Shown here piece by piece: positions 21,690 through 33,397 of a stretch of DNA of 64,000 bases. Made by a program: the position numbers and the translations under genes. The notes beneath the pieces were generated by a model. The model saw only the letters and a list, made by a program, of their open reading frames with translations. It ran no database searches and was not told the origin of the DNA. Position 1 is the first letter of the stretch. Every line of letters begins with the position of its first letter. Source of the stretch: Nematostella vectensis (taxonomy: Eukaryota; Cnidaria; Anthozoa; Actiniaria; Edwardsiidae); the NCBI RefSeq assembly GCF_932526225.1, contig NC_064041.1, forward strand, positions 3,901,046 through 3,965,045, given 5' to 3'.

Positions 21690-24600
21690 ATGACACACAA
21701 CGAGAAGAGGATCGGGTGGCTTCAAGAGGGGATGATTGGGTTAGGAGGTTTGTGTGAAAACTGAAAACAATAGTTTTGATTCGGTGTCACTTTTATTGTT
21801 TTAAATAATCAGATAAAGTTCTTTTAGTAATGCACTAGTCATTTGAAACATCACCCCTATGGTCCCGGGGAAGTGTGGGGTTAACGTGGGAGTTAAGAGC
21901 ACTTTTGAACAAGAATCTTTCCTGAGGGGGTGGGGAAATTGGCAGCTTTTCCCTCTAAGACTTGTCCCCACCATGGAGGCTTGGGGACTAACATCACAAA
22001 ATGTACTTTGCAAAAGTTTCTGATTTGAGACTCTTTCTCTTCTGTAGCAACCAATTCCATGTATCAGCATGTGGCAAGCTGCATAGCAAAATGTGCAAAA
22101 ACGAATATGAATTATAAATTATGCCAGATGAAAATTAATTTTTCCATTTTTTTGGGTAACTGTTATCTTCATTGTTATTAGAACAAATACGCTGAATGAA
22201 GTGTGCTGACTTTGAAAGATAAAGGCTTTTTTTCAGATGACTTGATGTCGATGTTTGATAGTTGCCGATAGTTTGCATCCCAGGGGGGAGGGGCATTTGA
22301 CTGCATGTTTGTCCTGAGGGGGTGGGGGCTTTTCTCTGTTTTTTTTTTTTTTTTTTTTTTTTTTACAGCATCAAAGACTAATCCCCCACCCTTCCCCGGG
22401 ACCATGGAGGTGGGGGTTTCAATTGACTAGCGCATAATGGGTTTGCCAATCACGCCAAACCACACAACGCCCCAGAAACCACAGTTTTGTCCCTAACAAT
22501 GGTTATTTTATCCCTCTCACTCCAGCTGTGGGGAAAACAAGCAGCCCCCTTTCCTTCCTGTTTGTTTTTAATATTTCATCTATCTAATGTTGCTTGGCTG
22601 TTCCTTTGCATATATGCTTGCCTATGTCCCTAGGATACATGTTTCTATCAGGTTTTAGTATAAATCCACTCATTATCACAAATCTTGCAATTTCATTGGC
22701 TCCCGAACTCACTATCTGTTGAGCCATAGATAGCGGGTAGCAAAAAAAAGCAACAAAAGCAGTTATTTATTACTAAGAATTATTATATTGTCATTTATTT
22801 GAAGGTAGTATGTGAGTGTATTTATACTAAAACAATTAACTACTTGTTTTTGCTACGCACCATTGACTATCTATTACCTAAAGCACATAGTTTAATTGTT
22901 AAACATATTAACATGTTATTCTCTGTTTCCAGTTGGTGTGCTATATGGCACAACCAGCGTTGCTGTGGGCCACCCATTTGACACAATAAAAACCAAGATG
23001 CAAGCCCAAGCTGGTTTTGAAAAGACTTCAATGATCAAGTCCTTTATAAAGACAGTAAAAACACAGGGAATTAGAGGATTGTATAGGCAAGAAAATATTT
23101 ACATCATGTTGGGCCACCTTATCTACATCTTATTGCATACCTGTCAACTCTCCTGCAAAAGGCGGAGGTCTCAAGATTTTTGGCCTCTTCTCTTGGCAGA
23201 GCACCAAATCTCTCAATTTTAGGGAAATTTATCTGGAAAAACTATTTATATAAAATCAACATTTTGGCTTATTTTCTATTGAAATAACTAAAACAATAAT
23301 TTCTTGTGAAGCATAATTTATCTAATTGATTTATGCACAAAAGCTTTCTATACGGCAAATGCATGTGATGGTAGTATGCCCACACCTCCCCCAAAAATTA
23401 ATATACCCCACCCCTCCCTCCAAAAAATTCTCAAGCCTTGAGATTTTCGGAGATTGACAGGTATGTTATTGGATGTGGAAAGCGATTTGGAGCAAATCTA
23501 TTCCATGTGTTGCACTTAAAAATTTCCAGTACAATATATAATGTGCAGTACACAAAAGGCATCTTTCATGACAGTGAAAGAAGGCTATCATAACATCAGT
23601 GAAGCAGTGGCAATTTTAAACTTTTTTTGCTTGTTTCCCAGGGGCTGCGTACCTCCTTTATGGGGTTCCGGTATTTACCGCTCAACACAGTTTGCAGTAT
23701 TTGAGGCAGCGTGAGTTGTGGGGTTTATCAATTCATTTACATTATAGCCAAATTCGTTGTTGCGCGACCTCCCAGAATCTGAAAATACCTTTCTTCGTTT
23801 GGGAATAGCACATAGTCAATCAAACCAAACAATTAAAACTAGATTAACCGCCCCCAAAGCTTGTGTCTGACTACGCGCTATTCCCAAACAGGACAAGGAT
23901 TTTGGATTCCCCGAGGTCGCTCAACAAGGGATTTGGCTGTAATATCTGAGGTTTTATATATAAGCAGTGTACATTGTGTGACACATGAGATTATGTTGTA
24001 TTTTCCAGGTACACATTTCTAAGTCATCACAGAACATGTACAAAAGAAATTCCTTTTACAGGGGGTTTACAACTGTGAGTCTTGATACAAAAATGTTTAG
24101 ACTTTTTTAATCATCTGTAAAAAACAGCTTCAGTGGGACTGATAATAAAAGATTCCTTCTTTTGTAGCCGAGTAGTACTGGCAGGAATGTTAGGGTCGAC
24201 TTCAAGGGCAATTATTGAGACTCCTTTAGAATTAGCAAAGGTACAGTAATGTGTGGGATCTAAACGTTTTAAATAAATATATGTCACTTTGTATGTTTGT
24301 GTCTGACTTGTGGATATTATTCCTTTTGTCCCAGGTGCGGCGCCAGACAGGGCAATCTTGGCAGTTCAGAGGGCTCTATAAGGTACTCTTTTAAGGGTGT
24401 GTATAAAATGAAGACCATATACATGAGACCTGACATCAAAAATACTGTAAAATGCAAACTATGATTGGCTGTAAAATCAACTCAAAATAGGGGTGAGGTA
24501 ATTATCTGTTTTCAGTCTGTTTTTGTTGTTGTTGTAAATTTTGCTAGAAAATAGCCAGGGTTCAATGAGTTAATGTTTTAGTTGTATATCCTCAAAGCTC

Positions 24601-27600
24601 TAGCAACAAAAAATGCTAAGAACAAATTTCTTTTGACAGGTAATTTTTTAGTCATATTTTAAATAATTTTCTCCTTTACTTAAAAACTGTCTCCTACATT
24701 TACTATATTTTCAGGGATACAGAGGAAGTCTAGTCTTCCCATTCAAAGTGACCTTTATAAACATGCATGCTTACTAAGGTTAAATGCTGTTTTCAGGGAT
24801 TTGGTGTTACCTGGTGTAGGACTATGGGATTAATGACAACATATTTTATACTGGTCGATACTGGAAGGAGGCACTTCCCTGAGCAATTCAAGAGACCACT
24901 TCTCGGACCATTCCTCACTTCAGGGATAGCAGCAACATATCCTTTAAAATAATGCTTGGGTTAATACTTCAAGTTAAAGACATGTTTATGAGCACCTAAG
25001 GTATGCATCTGGGGTTTGAATACTCAATAATGGGCCGTAGCAGGGGGTGGGGTACTAGGGGCATGCGCCCCCCCCCCTCCAATATTTTTAAAAATTATAA
25101 GGAAATGACCAGTAGGGTGTGGCCCCCCCCCCCAAAAAAAAAAAATATTTTCATAGTGTTTCTGTATCGTGCCCCCCAATAATTCAAGGTCTGCTACAGC
25201 TATGTCAATAGTCACCAGAATGACAATAAATGTGAAATAAATACTGACTCGTCACCAGAATGACAATAAATGTGAAATAAATACTGACTAGTCACCAGAA
25301 TGACAATAAATGTGAAATAAATACTGACTAGTCACCAGAATGACAATAAATGTGAAATAAATACTGACTAATCACCAGAATAACAATAAATGTGAAATAA
25401 AAACTGACTCGTCACCAGAATGACAATAAATGTGAAATAAAAACTGACTCGTCACCAGAATGACAATAAATGTGAAATAAATACTGACTAGTCACCAGAA
25501 TGACAATAAATGTGAAATAAATACTGACTAGTCACCAGAATGACAATAAATGTGAAATAAAAACTGAATCGTCACCAGAATGACAATAAATGTGAAATAA
25601 AAACTGACTCGTCACCAGAATGACAATAAATGTGAAATAAATACTGACTAGTCACCAGAATGACAATAAATGTGAAATAAATACTGACTAGTCACCAGAA
25701 TGACAATAAATGTGAAATAAATACTGACTCGTCACCAGAATGACAATAAATGTGAAATAAAAACTGACTCGTCACCAGAATGACAATAAATGTGAAATAA
25801 AAACTGACTCGTCACCAGAATGACAATAAATGTGAAATAAATACTGACTAGTCACCAGAATGACAATAAATGTGAAATAAATACTGACTCGTCACCAGAA
25901 TGACAATAAATGTGAAATAAAAACTGACTCGTCACCAGAATGACAATAAATGTGAAATAAAAACTGACTCGTCACCAGAATGACAATAAATGTGAAATAA
26001 AAACTGACTCGTCACCAGAATGACAATAAATGTGAAATAAAAACTGACTCGTCACCAGAATGACAATAAATGTGAAATAAATACTGACTAGTCACCAGAA
26101 TGACAATAAATGTGAAATAAATACTGACTCGTCACCAGAATGACAATAAATGTGAAATAAAAACTGACTAGTCACCAGAATGACAATAAATGTGAAATAA
26201 AAACTGACTCGTCACCAGAATGACAATAAATGTGAAATAAAAACTGACTCGTCACCAGAATGACAATAAATGTGAAATAAATACTGACTAGTCACCAGAA
26301 TGACAATAAATGTGAAATAAATACTGACTAGTCACCAGAATGACAATAAATGTGAAATAAAAACTGACTCGTCACCAGAATGACAATAAATGTGAAATAA
26401 AAACTGACTCGTCACCAGAATGACAATAAATGTGAAATAAATACTGACTTATCACCAGAATGAAAATAAATGTGAAATAAAAACTGACTCGTCACCAGAA
26501 TGACAATAAATGTGAAATAAAAACTGACTCGTCACCAGAATGACAATAAATGTGAAATAAATACTGACTAGTCACCAGAATGACAATAAATGTCAAATAA
26601 ATACTGACTAGTCACCAGAATGACAATAAATGTGAAATAAATACTGACTAGTCACCAGAATGACAATAAATGTGAAATAAAAACTGACTCGTCACCAGAA
26701 TGACAATAAATGTGAAATAAAAACTGACTCGTCACCAGAATGACAATAAATGTGAAATAAAAACTGACTCGTCACCAGAATGACAATAAATGTGAAATAA
26801 AAACTGACTCGTCACCAGAATGACAATAAATGTGAAATAAAAACTGACTAGTCACCAGAATGACAATAAATGTGAAATAAATACTGACTCGTCACCAGAA
26901 TGACAATAAATGTGAAATAAAAACTGACTAGTCACCAGAATGACAATAAATGTGAAATAAATACTGACTCGTCACCAGAATGACAATAAATGTGAAATAA
27001 AAACTGACTCGTCACCAGAATGACAATAAATGTGAAATAAATACTGACTCGTCACCAGAATGACAATAAATGTGAAATAAATACTGACTCGTCACCAGAA
27101 TGACAATAAATGTGAAATAAATACTGACTCGTCACCAGAATGACAATAAATGTGAAATAAAAACTGACTCGTCACCAGAATGACAATAAATGTGAAATAA
27201 ATACTGACTCGTCACCAGAATGACAATAAATGTGAAATAAAAACTGACTAGTCACCAGAATGACAATAAATGTGAAATAAAAACTGACTCGTCACCAGAA
27301 TGACAATAAATGTGAAATAAAAACTGACTCGTCACCAGAATGACAATAAATGTGAAATAAAAACTGACTCGTCACCAGAATGACAATAAATGTGAAATAA
27401 ATACTGACTAGTCACCAGAATGACAATAAATGTGAAATAAATACTGACTAGTCACCAGAATGACAATAAATGTGAAATAAATACTGACTCATCACCAGAA
27501 TGACAATAAATGTGAAATAAAAACTGACTCGTCACCAGAATGACAATAAATGTGAAATAAAAACTGACTCGTCACCAGAATGACAATAAATGTGAAATAA

Positions 27601-28343
27601 AAACTGACTCGTCACCAGAATGACAATAAATGTGAAATAAATACTGACTAGTCACCAGAATGACAATAAATGTGAAATAATACTCACTAGTCAATCGCAT
27701 GACAATAAACAAGATTTAATTTTGTTATTTTGCTTGACTTCTCCCACTCTTGCCTGGTGGATTGTGTGGCCTTTGGAATACATGAAGTCTCAAGTGCAGG
27801 GAAACTATGGAAAGTAAGCGAAAGAAAGAAAGAAAATCTGAAAACATACATCTTGGGATTTGGTGACAGTCAGAGAACTATCATTGTGTGCGTCTTAGAC
27901 CTGTCACCAGGGTATTAAGGTGGGGGGAGGCTCATTTATCTTATTTAGCAGATCATTTCTCTAATGTACATGTAACTTACCTTTACCTCACAGTAGAGAT
28001 ATACCCATATTCCAGTTGTGTGGGGTACTGTAGTTCTTTTTCAAAAAGAGATATTTCACTTAAATTTTTCATAACTTATGTTGCCATTAATTTGTGACTT
28101 CTTTTTTAATTAATCTCCTGACGTATATTCGTTGTTATCTCAATTGTTTTCTTCACCAGAGAGATGCCAGTTGTTGCCCGGATGCGCCTGGTGTTTAGGG
28201 AGAAAGGAGGTTTCTTTGCGCTCTACCGGGGAATCCTTCCTGGTTCTATCAGAAGTTTCATGTCCAATGGTTGCAGTATGGTGGTCATGAGCTGGGCACA
28301 AAGAAAAGTCTCAGATTGGGGACTACGAAGCAAAATGGGTTGA
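21690..28343 (+). CDS. SLC25-type mitochondrial carrier
   Basis: Nine exons in phase: 21690-21747, 22933-23086, 23642-23710, 24009-24074, 24168-24240, 24335-24382, 24797-24936, 27748-27813 and 28160-28343, giving 285 residues, the usual carrier length. The three P-x-[D/E]-x-x-[K/R] signatures are present: HPFDTIKTK, TPLELAKVR and WPLEYMKSQ, each opening a repeat of two membrane helices. It is an inner-membrane transporter by family; the substrate cannot be told. Two introns are unusual: 23087-23641 begins GCAAGA (GC-AG), and 24937-27747 is a U12-type AT-AC intron filled with a 40-bp satellite. The exon 1 start is supported by phase and by the carrier-like EGMIGLG N-terminus. It is divergent from CENP-A. 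A possible poly(A) signal is at 29126-29131. Confidence 0.92.
21830..22435. mobile_element. MITE, GACTAGTGCAT family, copy 2
   Basis: Left end ATGCACTAGTCATTTGAAAC and right end GGGTTTCAATTGACTAGCGC then AT are inverted repeats. The inside has GGTCCCGGGGAAG and CTTCCCCGGGACCATGG. It lies in the first intron of the carrier gene. A poly-T run is at 22340-22364. Confidence 0.85.
23137..23468. mobile_element. MITE with ATACCTGTCAA ends
   Basis: Left end ATACCTGTCAACTCTCC with GTCTCAAGATTTT, and right end CTTGAGATTTTCGGAGATTG then ACAGGTAT; the arms are inverted repeats of about 17 and 14 bases. It lies inside the GC-AG intron of the carrier gene. Confidence 0.75.
25031..25204. mobile_element. 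MITE-like element, GGCCGTAGC family, copy 2
   Basis: GGGCCGTAGCAGGGGGTGGG at the left, GTCTGCTACAGC at the right, with C runs and CCAATATTTTT inside. It lies in the U12-type intron, immediately before the 40-bp satellite. Confidence 0.75.
25206..27690 (+). repeat. 40-bp satellite, about 62 copies, two AATAAA per unit
   Basis: Unit TGACAATAAATGTGAAATAA followed by AAACTGACTCGTCACCAGAA. Copies are nearly identical and vary mainly at two places (A/T in A(A/T)ACTG, and C/A before GTCACC). Each unit carries two sense AATAAA hexamers. It fills most of the U12-type intron of the carrier gene. Confidence 0.97.
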
Positions 28344-29319
28344 GCTAGGATGAAGTTGGGGCTAGGATTATATTCCCAGGACCTGGGATGTTATGCCAGA
28401 AGTCACATCTTGTGTTCTACCAACATGTTAATAATGAATTGTATTATTGAGGCTCTGATGTCCTCCTTTGAGGAAATTACAGAGTATTATTATATGAATT
28501 TGAAATAGTGTACAGAGCCAATAACATTAGCAATTTTTATTTTTAGAATATCATAGGAAGCTTAGGATTATATTTTAATTGTTTATCTTAATTATTGCAC
28601 CATCTGCCTTTCAAGCACTTTTAGAATAGAAAAACTTATACAAAATGTGTCACCAAAATAAGTCACCAGTGTACCATTACAATTTTACAATTATTTATTG
28701 TCTTTAGTTAAAAATTGTATATACAGTTACCATAGTTAGAAAATGTTTAGTATTTTTACATAGGTACTATCACCAAAGGATCTTGAAAAATTAAGAAGAT
28801 TAAAAAATCTGAGGAAAAACTGGGTGACCCCCACCAACCTCCTATCCAATTTCTTTTTGGAATGACCATCCATATATTGTACATACAGCTACTGTCGTTA
28901 GAAATTGTATTTTTTTTTTCTTTTATTCCGATTTGGCCAAATTCCGAAGTTTTCTCAGATTTTTGGAATTATTTTATAACTTTACAAGATCCCTTAAAAT
29001 ACTATTGAATTTTAATAGCATATTAAAAACTATGTATTTGTTGTACACTCAGCATATTCAAGTCGAAAAATTCAATGAAAAGTTACAATTACAATTTTGT
29101 TTGCTTTAAAAAGTGTTGTCTAGAAAATAAATGTATTTATTTATCTTTAAACTTGTACAATAAGGTGTACAATAGTAAGATATGTAAACTTCAGATTTCA
29201 GTTTGAGCTGAATATGAGCTTCCTCTTCCTATGTCAGAGAAGGTGCTACTAGATCATGTTCTAGTCACAAAAAGTTTGAAGTCTGTTCTCCAATCTTTGG
29301 CAAAGAGGAACATGAAAGA
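28344..29319. other. Convergent 3' regions of the carrier and the propeller gene
   Basis: AT-rich, with no coding exon seen. AATAAA at 29126-29131 (plus) and TTTATT at 29136-29141 (AATAAA on the minus strand) are candidate poly(A) signals for the two converging genes, only a few bases apart. Confidence 0.5.
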
Positions 29320-32097
29320 TCAATTACGCTTTATGAATGGGTGAAATCTGTTTTGCAGAGTATAAGCTTTAGCTTGCTCCTCCATAAACTTGCCATCAGC
29401 AATCTGTATGGCGTCATCTACAAGGTCAAGCACCAGTGTCTCCATAGTGAATGCAACATGGCAATCTGTGAAACCATCAAATGTCCAGGCTCTTCTGGAA
29501 AGAACTTGGCCTTGACCTTGAGGGCTGGGGCTGGCAGCATTAAATGCCCTGAGTGCACAAAATGCAGCCCAAGTGTCCTGTCTCTGAATGGCCGTGTTCT
29601 TATCCTTGAAGTGAATCAATGTCAGTGTGCTCTGCCTAGGGGCATGCAAAAGCATGATCAAGCCCAGTGCTGGACATGCTAAGGTGACCCTTGCATTTGA
29701 GAATGTGACAGCTTGCTCAACACCCAGGTGGCATCCTATCCAGTTCTCCTGACTTGCTGCTACGACAGTACTACCTGAGGTCAAGGAGAAGCCGTTGAGG
29801 CTACCGCAGATGTTACTGAACATATACTGGCTCCCTGTGGCGTCAATAATTTTGGTCACATCCAAGGCACAGGCATCCCCTTCCATGCACTGTTTGTACT
29901 CTGTTGTATTCAAAGGGTACTCAATCACATTCGTGCTTACTCCGACTGGCCTGAGATTAATGGTCACAAAAGACACATGTGCCTCCTTTGAAGGAGCTTC
30001 CTTGAACAATAAAGCGAACAGCAGTTTGTCACCGGATGGATCAAGGCTACAAGACATAAGCTTACTGCTAGGAATTCGGTGATGCTTGTACATCTGTGTT
30101 GTGTACTGAGCAAGCAGTTTGTTCTCTTTGTAGTATGTGACACAGTGGAAAGTAGCTCCATTTTCTGGAACATGACGAGGGGTGTAATAATACTTTACTT
30201 TGTTGTCACCAACCTCCTCGATCTTCCAAGGCTTCCCAAACCGCAGTGAGTTGATGAGAGTTTGAGTCTTCTTCCTCTTTGCTATCATGTCCTGTCGACT
30301 GAGCTCTCTGATTTTTCCGGCACCTTTAACAGTGTCAACAAACTCTTCCTTTTCTGAAGACTCATCAACAGGCTCATAGGTTAGCTCAGTCATGTCTAGC
30401 TGGTAGCTACTGATAGGTGTAAACCATCCAAAGCCAGAAAAATTATCCTCTGAGTACTGCCACATGTAAATATACCCCATGCTGTCAGCAGTAACCATGG
30501 TGACAGAGTTATTCACAAACTCAATTAGTATCACTGGGTGCTTGTGCGCCTTAAAGAGTTCCACTTCAATGCCAGCACTGATCTTATTTGGTGTACTGTT
30601 ACTTATCTTTGGAAACAGCACTGCATTTTCACTGCCACTTGTATTTAATTTTAATATATTACCAGTTACCATGCCAACCATTATTGCTCCTTGTTTGCCG
30701 AGGAATGTGAGTGAGGGGTGGAATTCTGCGCAGCATGGTTTTCCGATGACATGAGTAACAGACATGAGGGGCCCCTCTGTTATCTTGAGGCTCTGGGGGT
30801 CAATTCTCAGTATACTAGTAAGATTGCTAGCTTTAAATCCCAAATTCTGCTCAACTGGTTCAAACCCGAGAACATTCTGTGACACTATAAGAGTGTTCCC
30901 AACAGACCACAGTTCTACAGTGCCTTGGGAGTTAAGCGTTAGGATCCGTGAAGTGTCCTTAGACCACTGAATGCTCATTATGGCTACATTTCCTTTAACA
31001 GACCTTAGCACTCTGGGAGGATAGAGCAGTAAATCCCAGACAACAACATCTCCTTGTATCGTGCCTAATGCAAGAAGGGCATGGTCTGAGGACAGTGCTG
31101 TACATGACACCCCCCTGTACCTCTTAGGTAGAGGTAAGAAAGTTGACACAGGGCTATACCCCATCCAGTACTGCGACTCAATATCACGAAACTGTTTGAA
31201 GGTCTGTGAGAGTTCGTTCAATGGCTTTTCGTCATAAGGGGTCTGCCCATGAAATGACAGCACTTCTCCATCAAAAGTGTCATCTGCTGTATGAGGTTTG
31301 CTTTCTGCTTCATCTCCAAGAAAATAAAGTTTTTGATTGTGCTGCCAAATATTTGGTCTTTTAACTCTCTCTTTTTGCATTTGCTGAAAGGTATTTGAGA
31401 GTTGTGTTCTAATAGCATCATCAGCGTTGTCAGGGGTCAGGGCATTTAGGATGATGCTAATCATGAACTGCTGTGCTTGATGATGAACATTAACACACTC
31501 GTCTGCTGCATCAGCCAACAACTCTTTGATAACTTCCTCCAACAATGTCTCTCCTACTCCATCAACAGCCTCGGAAAATTCCAACTCTGACTGTTCAGTG
31601 TCCAGTTCTTTTTTAAACTGGGCTGCAAAATTGACAACAACATCTTTTTTAAAAGGCTCAAAAGTAATAAATTCAAGTATATCATCTACCCAGGACCTGA
31701 CAAAATCACGAACGAAGTAGAAATCTTCCAACTGCCAAGGTTCATACGATCCTATCCCCAACTCCCCTTTGTAAACTGTGTCAGAGATTTGCTTTCTCCT
31801 ATTCTTCGCGTGTTTTACTCGACGAATCTTTTCCTCATATTGTGGAATCTTTTGACGAGCTTTTTCTAAGACAGCATTAACACTAGCACTGCTAACTCTT
31901 GATGTAGGCAGCTCTATTCCATCATCTTTGATTCTCGCTAACAATCTTTCACGTTCTTGTAATATTCTTTCCCGCTCTTCGTGGAGTTTTTGGAATCGTT
32001 CAGCGCGAATGCTCTTTTGCCTTTCGTATTTGGCTCTATGTGTACTAAGCGAACTGGGGAGCACATCCTTCCGTCTAAATCCTGTAGGCGACTCCAT
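29320..32097 (-). CDS. Intronless large protein with N-terminal coiled coil and WD40-like beta-propeller
   Basis: A 925-residue uninterrupted frame from ATG 32097 to the stop at 29320. The N-terminal 150 residues are charged and coiled-coil-like (RFQKLHEERERILQERERLL). A helical region follows, then, from about residue 320, blades with WD-type endings (GDVVVWDLLL, GTVELWSV, GYIYMWQYS). I cannot assign an orthologue; the layout resembles axonemal or ciliary WD-repeat proteins, which is only a guess. The open frame runs 78 codons further upstream, but that part lies in a truncated MITE and its flank (32198-32310), so the Met at 32097 (MESPTGFRRKD) is the better start. Lack of introns contrasts with most neighbours and may reflect retroposition. 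Confidence 0.8.
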   Translation of the reverse strand: MESPTGFRRKDVLPSSLSTHRAKYERQKSIRAERFQKLHEERERILQERERLLARIKDDGIELPTSRVSSASVNAVLEKARQKIPQYEEKIRRVKHAKNRRKQISDTVYKGELGIGSYEPWQLEDFYFVRDFVRSWVDDILEFITFEPFKKDVVVNFAAQFKKELDTEQSELEFSEAVDGVGETLLEEVIKELLADAADECVNVHHQAQQFMISIILNALTPDNADDAIRTQLSNTFQQMQKERVKRPNIWQHNQKLYFLGDEAESKPHTADDTFDGEVLSFHGQTPYDEKPLNELSQTFKQFRDIESQYWMGYSPVSTFLPLPKRYRGVSCTALSSDHALLALGTIQGDVVVWDLLLYPPRVLRSVKGNVAIMSIQWSKDTSRILTLNSQGTVELWSVGNTLIVSQNVLGFEPVEQNLGFKASNLTSILRIDPQSLKITEGPLMSVTHVIGKPCCAEFHPSLTFLGKQGAIMVGMVTGNILKLNTSGSENAVLFPKISNSTPNKISAGIEVELFKAHKHPVILIEFVNNSVTMVTADSMGYIYMWQYSEDNFSGFGWFTPISSYQLDMTELTYEPVDESSEKEEFVDTVKGAGKIRELSRQDMIAKRKKTQTLINSLRFGKPWKIEEVGDNKVKYYYTPRHVPENGATFHCVTYYKENKLLAQYTTQMYKHHRIPSSKLMSCSLDPSGDKLLFALLFKEAPSKEAHVSFVTINLRPVGVSTNVIEYPLNTTEYKQCMEGDACALDVTKIIDATGSQYMFSNICGSLNGFSLTSGSTVVAASQENWIGCHLGVEQAVTFSNARVTLACPALGLIMLLHAPRQSTLTLIHFKDKNTAIQRQDTWAAFCALRAFNAASPSPQGQGQVLSRRAWTFDGFTDCHVAFTMETLVLDLVDDAIQIADGKFMEEQAKAYTLQNRFHPFIKRN

Positions 32098-32197
32098 TAG
32101 AGTAAGTAAGAGAAAGACTTGTAAACATGTTTTTGTACTCGATTGGTCGCCATGTTTACTGATATGCCTCGCGGGAGTTCCACAGGCTACCCATAAA

Positions 32198-32310
32198 GGT
32201 TGGTTCTCACTAGGACGCAAGCGTAAGCGCAAACGGAAGCGCAACACAAGTGTGAATCGGTCAAACATAAGCGTAAGCGCAAGAAAATCAAGCAGTTGCG
32301 TTCTCTTGCG
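32198..32310. mobile_element. Truncated copy of the AGCGCAAGCG foldback MITE
   Basis: Almost identical to 11406-11510 (GGTTGGTTCTCACTAGGACG onward, then AAGTGTGAATCGGTCAAACA), ending abruptly at TTCTCTTGCG. It lies just upstream of the propeller gene's start codon and so may overlap its promoter. Confidence 0.9.
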
Positions 32311-32325
32311 AGAGGAGAGTAGTTT

Positions 32326-32856
32326 ATGCACTAGTCAATTGAAACCCCCACCCCCATTGTCCCAGGGAAGGGTGGGGGATTAAACTTTGACCCTGTACAA
32401 AACGGAGAAAAGCCCCTACCCCCTTAGGAAAAAAATGCAGTGAAATGCCCCTACCCCTCGGGGTGCAAACTATAAGCCTTTATATTTCAAAGCCAGTACA
32501 CCTTAGCGAGTACATTTGCATCAATAACTATGAAGGTGACAGGTTTTTTTGATAAATGAAAAAATAAATCATCTTTGATATTCATATTTTTTCTTTCATA
32601 TTTGTTTTCACCATGCAGCTTGCTGCAGAAGAAAAAGAGTCTCAAACCAGCAACTGACATGACTTTTGCAAAGTACATTTGTGAGGCTATTCACTTGTCC
32701 CCAAGCCCCCAGGGTGGGGACAATTCTTAGAGTCGAAAACATTCAATCCCTCCACCCCCTCGGGACAGATTCTTATTCAAAAGTGCTCTAAACCCCCAGG
32801 TAAACCCCACACTTCCCCGGGACCATGGGGGTGGGGGTTTCAGATGACTAGTGCAT
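32326..32856. mobile_element. MITE, GACTAGTGCAT family, copy 3
   Basis: Left end ATGCACTAGTCAATTGAAAC and right end GTTTCAGATGACTAGTGCAT are inverted repeats next to CCCCCACCCCCA/TGGGGGTGGGGG. The open frames inside have no recognisable domain. Confidence 0.88.
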
Positions 32857-33314
32857 TAGTTTGTATGTGTTCCGTTAAAAAGCTGCCATTGTAGGTGCTT
32901 TCTCATTGACTAGAGAGACCAACCATTACCGGTGCATATTCAGGGTGTGGACAGGGTGCGTGCACACACCCCATTGACTGCCAAAAAGTGGGTCATTTCT
33001 TATTAGAGAATCATCAAATGCTACCTTTTTTCCAGGTGATACCTATGACCGTCTCCCCACCCTCTCAACCAATCCTAGGTATGTGCCTGCATTATTATTA
33101 TTTTTTTTTTTACCTGGTCATTTTTTACTAGGTACACTGTGACACAGAAGCCATTTGGCATTAAAAAACAACAAAGTTGGTTCTATAAAAAAAGGTTGGT
33201 TTATGCTCAAGGGTTTTATTCCATGAAGTTATGCACATGGATGGACTTTATTTATTTTTTTTTTACTTGTGTACATAATGGTGTCCAATGTCCCATTGCT
33301 GTATAAAATGTGCT

Positions 33315-33397
33315 TTCCCAGCTAGCAGAGGCCTCTTTTCTTTGTATTTCGCTAGGCTGATGAGCGAAATACAATGTCGGCCTCTGCTAGCAGGGAA
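33315..33397. mobile_element. Short foldback element, CTGCTAGCAGAG family, copy 1
   Basis: TTCCCAGCTAGCAGAGGCC and GGCCTCTGCTAGCAGGGAA form arms with an inner palindrome around ATTTCGCTAGG / GAGCGAAATAC. Related copies are at 41789-41948 and 62574-62740. Confidence 0.85.

Larger units (their letters stand above)
24937..27747 (+). other. U12-type AT-AC spliceosomal intron
   Basis: The intron starts ATATCCTTT, the exact consensus of minor-spliceosome AT-AC donors. Near the 3' end TTGCTTGAC (27730-27738) matches the U12 branch consensus TTCCTTRAC at 8 of 9 positions, and the branch A at 27737 is 10 bases before the terminal CAC. Joining 24936 to 27748 reads GIAAT-LAWWIVWPLEYMK in the carrier frame; no GT donor gives that junction. 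Confidence 0.88.

Noticed and set aside
23642-23710. Ordinary GT donor for the preceding carrier exon
   Set aside because: No GT near 23087 preserves the carrier reading frame, so the GC donor was kept.
25206-27690. CRISPR-like array
   Set aside because: The 40-bp units are directly adjacent with no unique spacers, in a eukaryotic intron; a plain satellite.
29341-31720. Several plus-strand frames across the propeller gene
   Set aside because: Antisense shadows of the 925-residue minus-strand frame.
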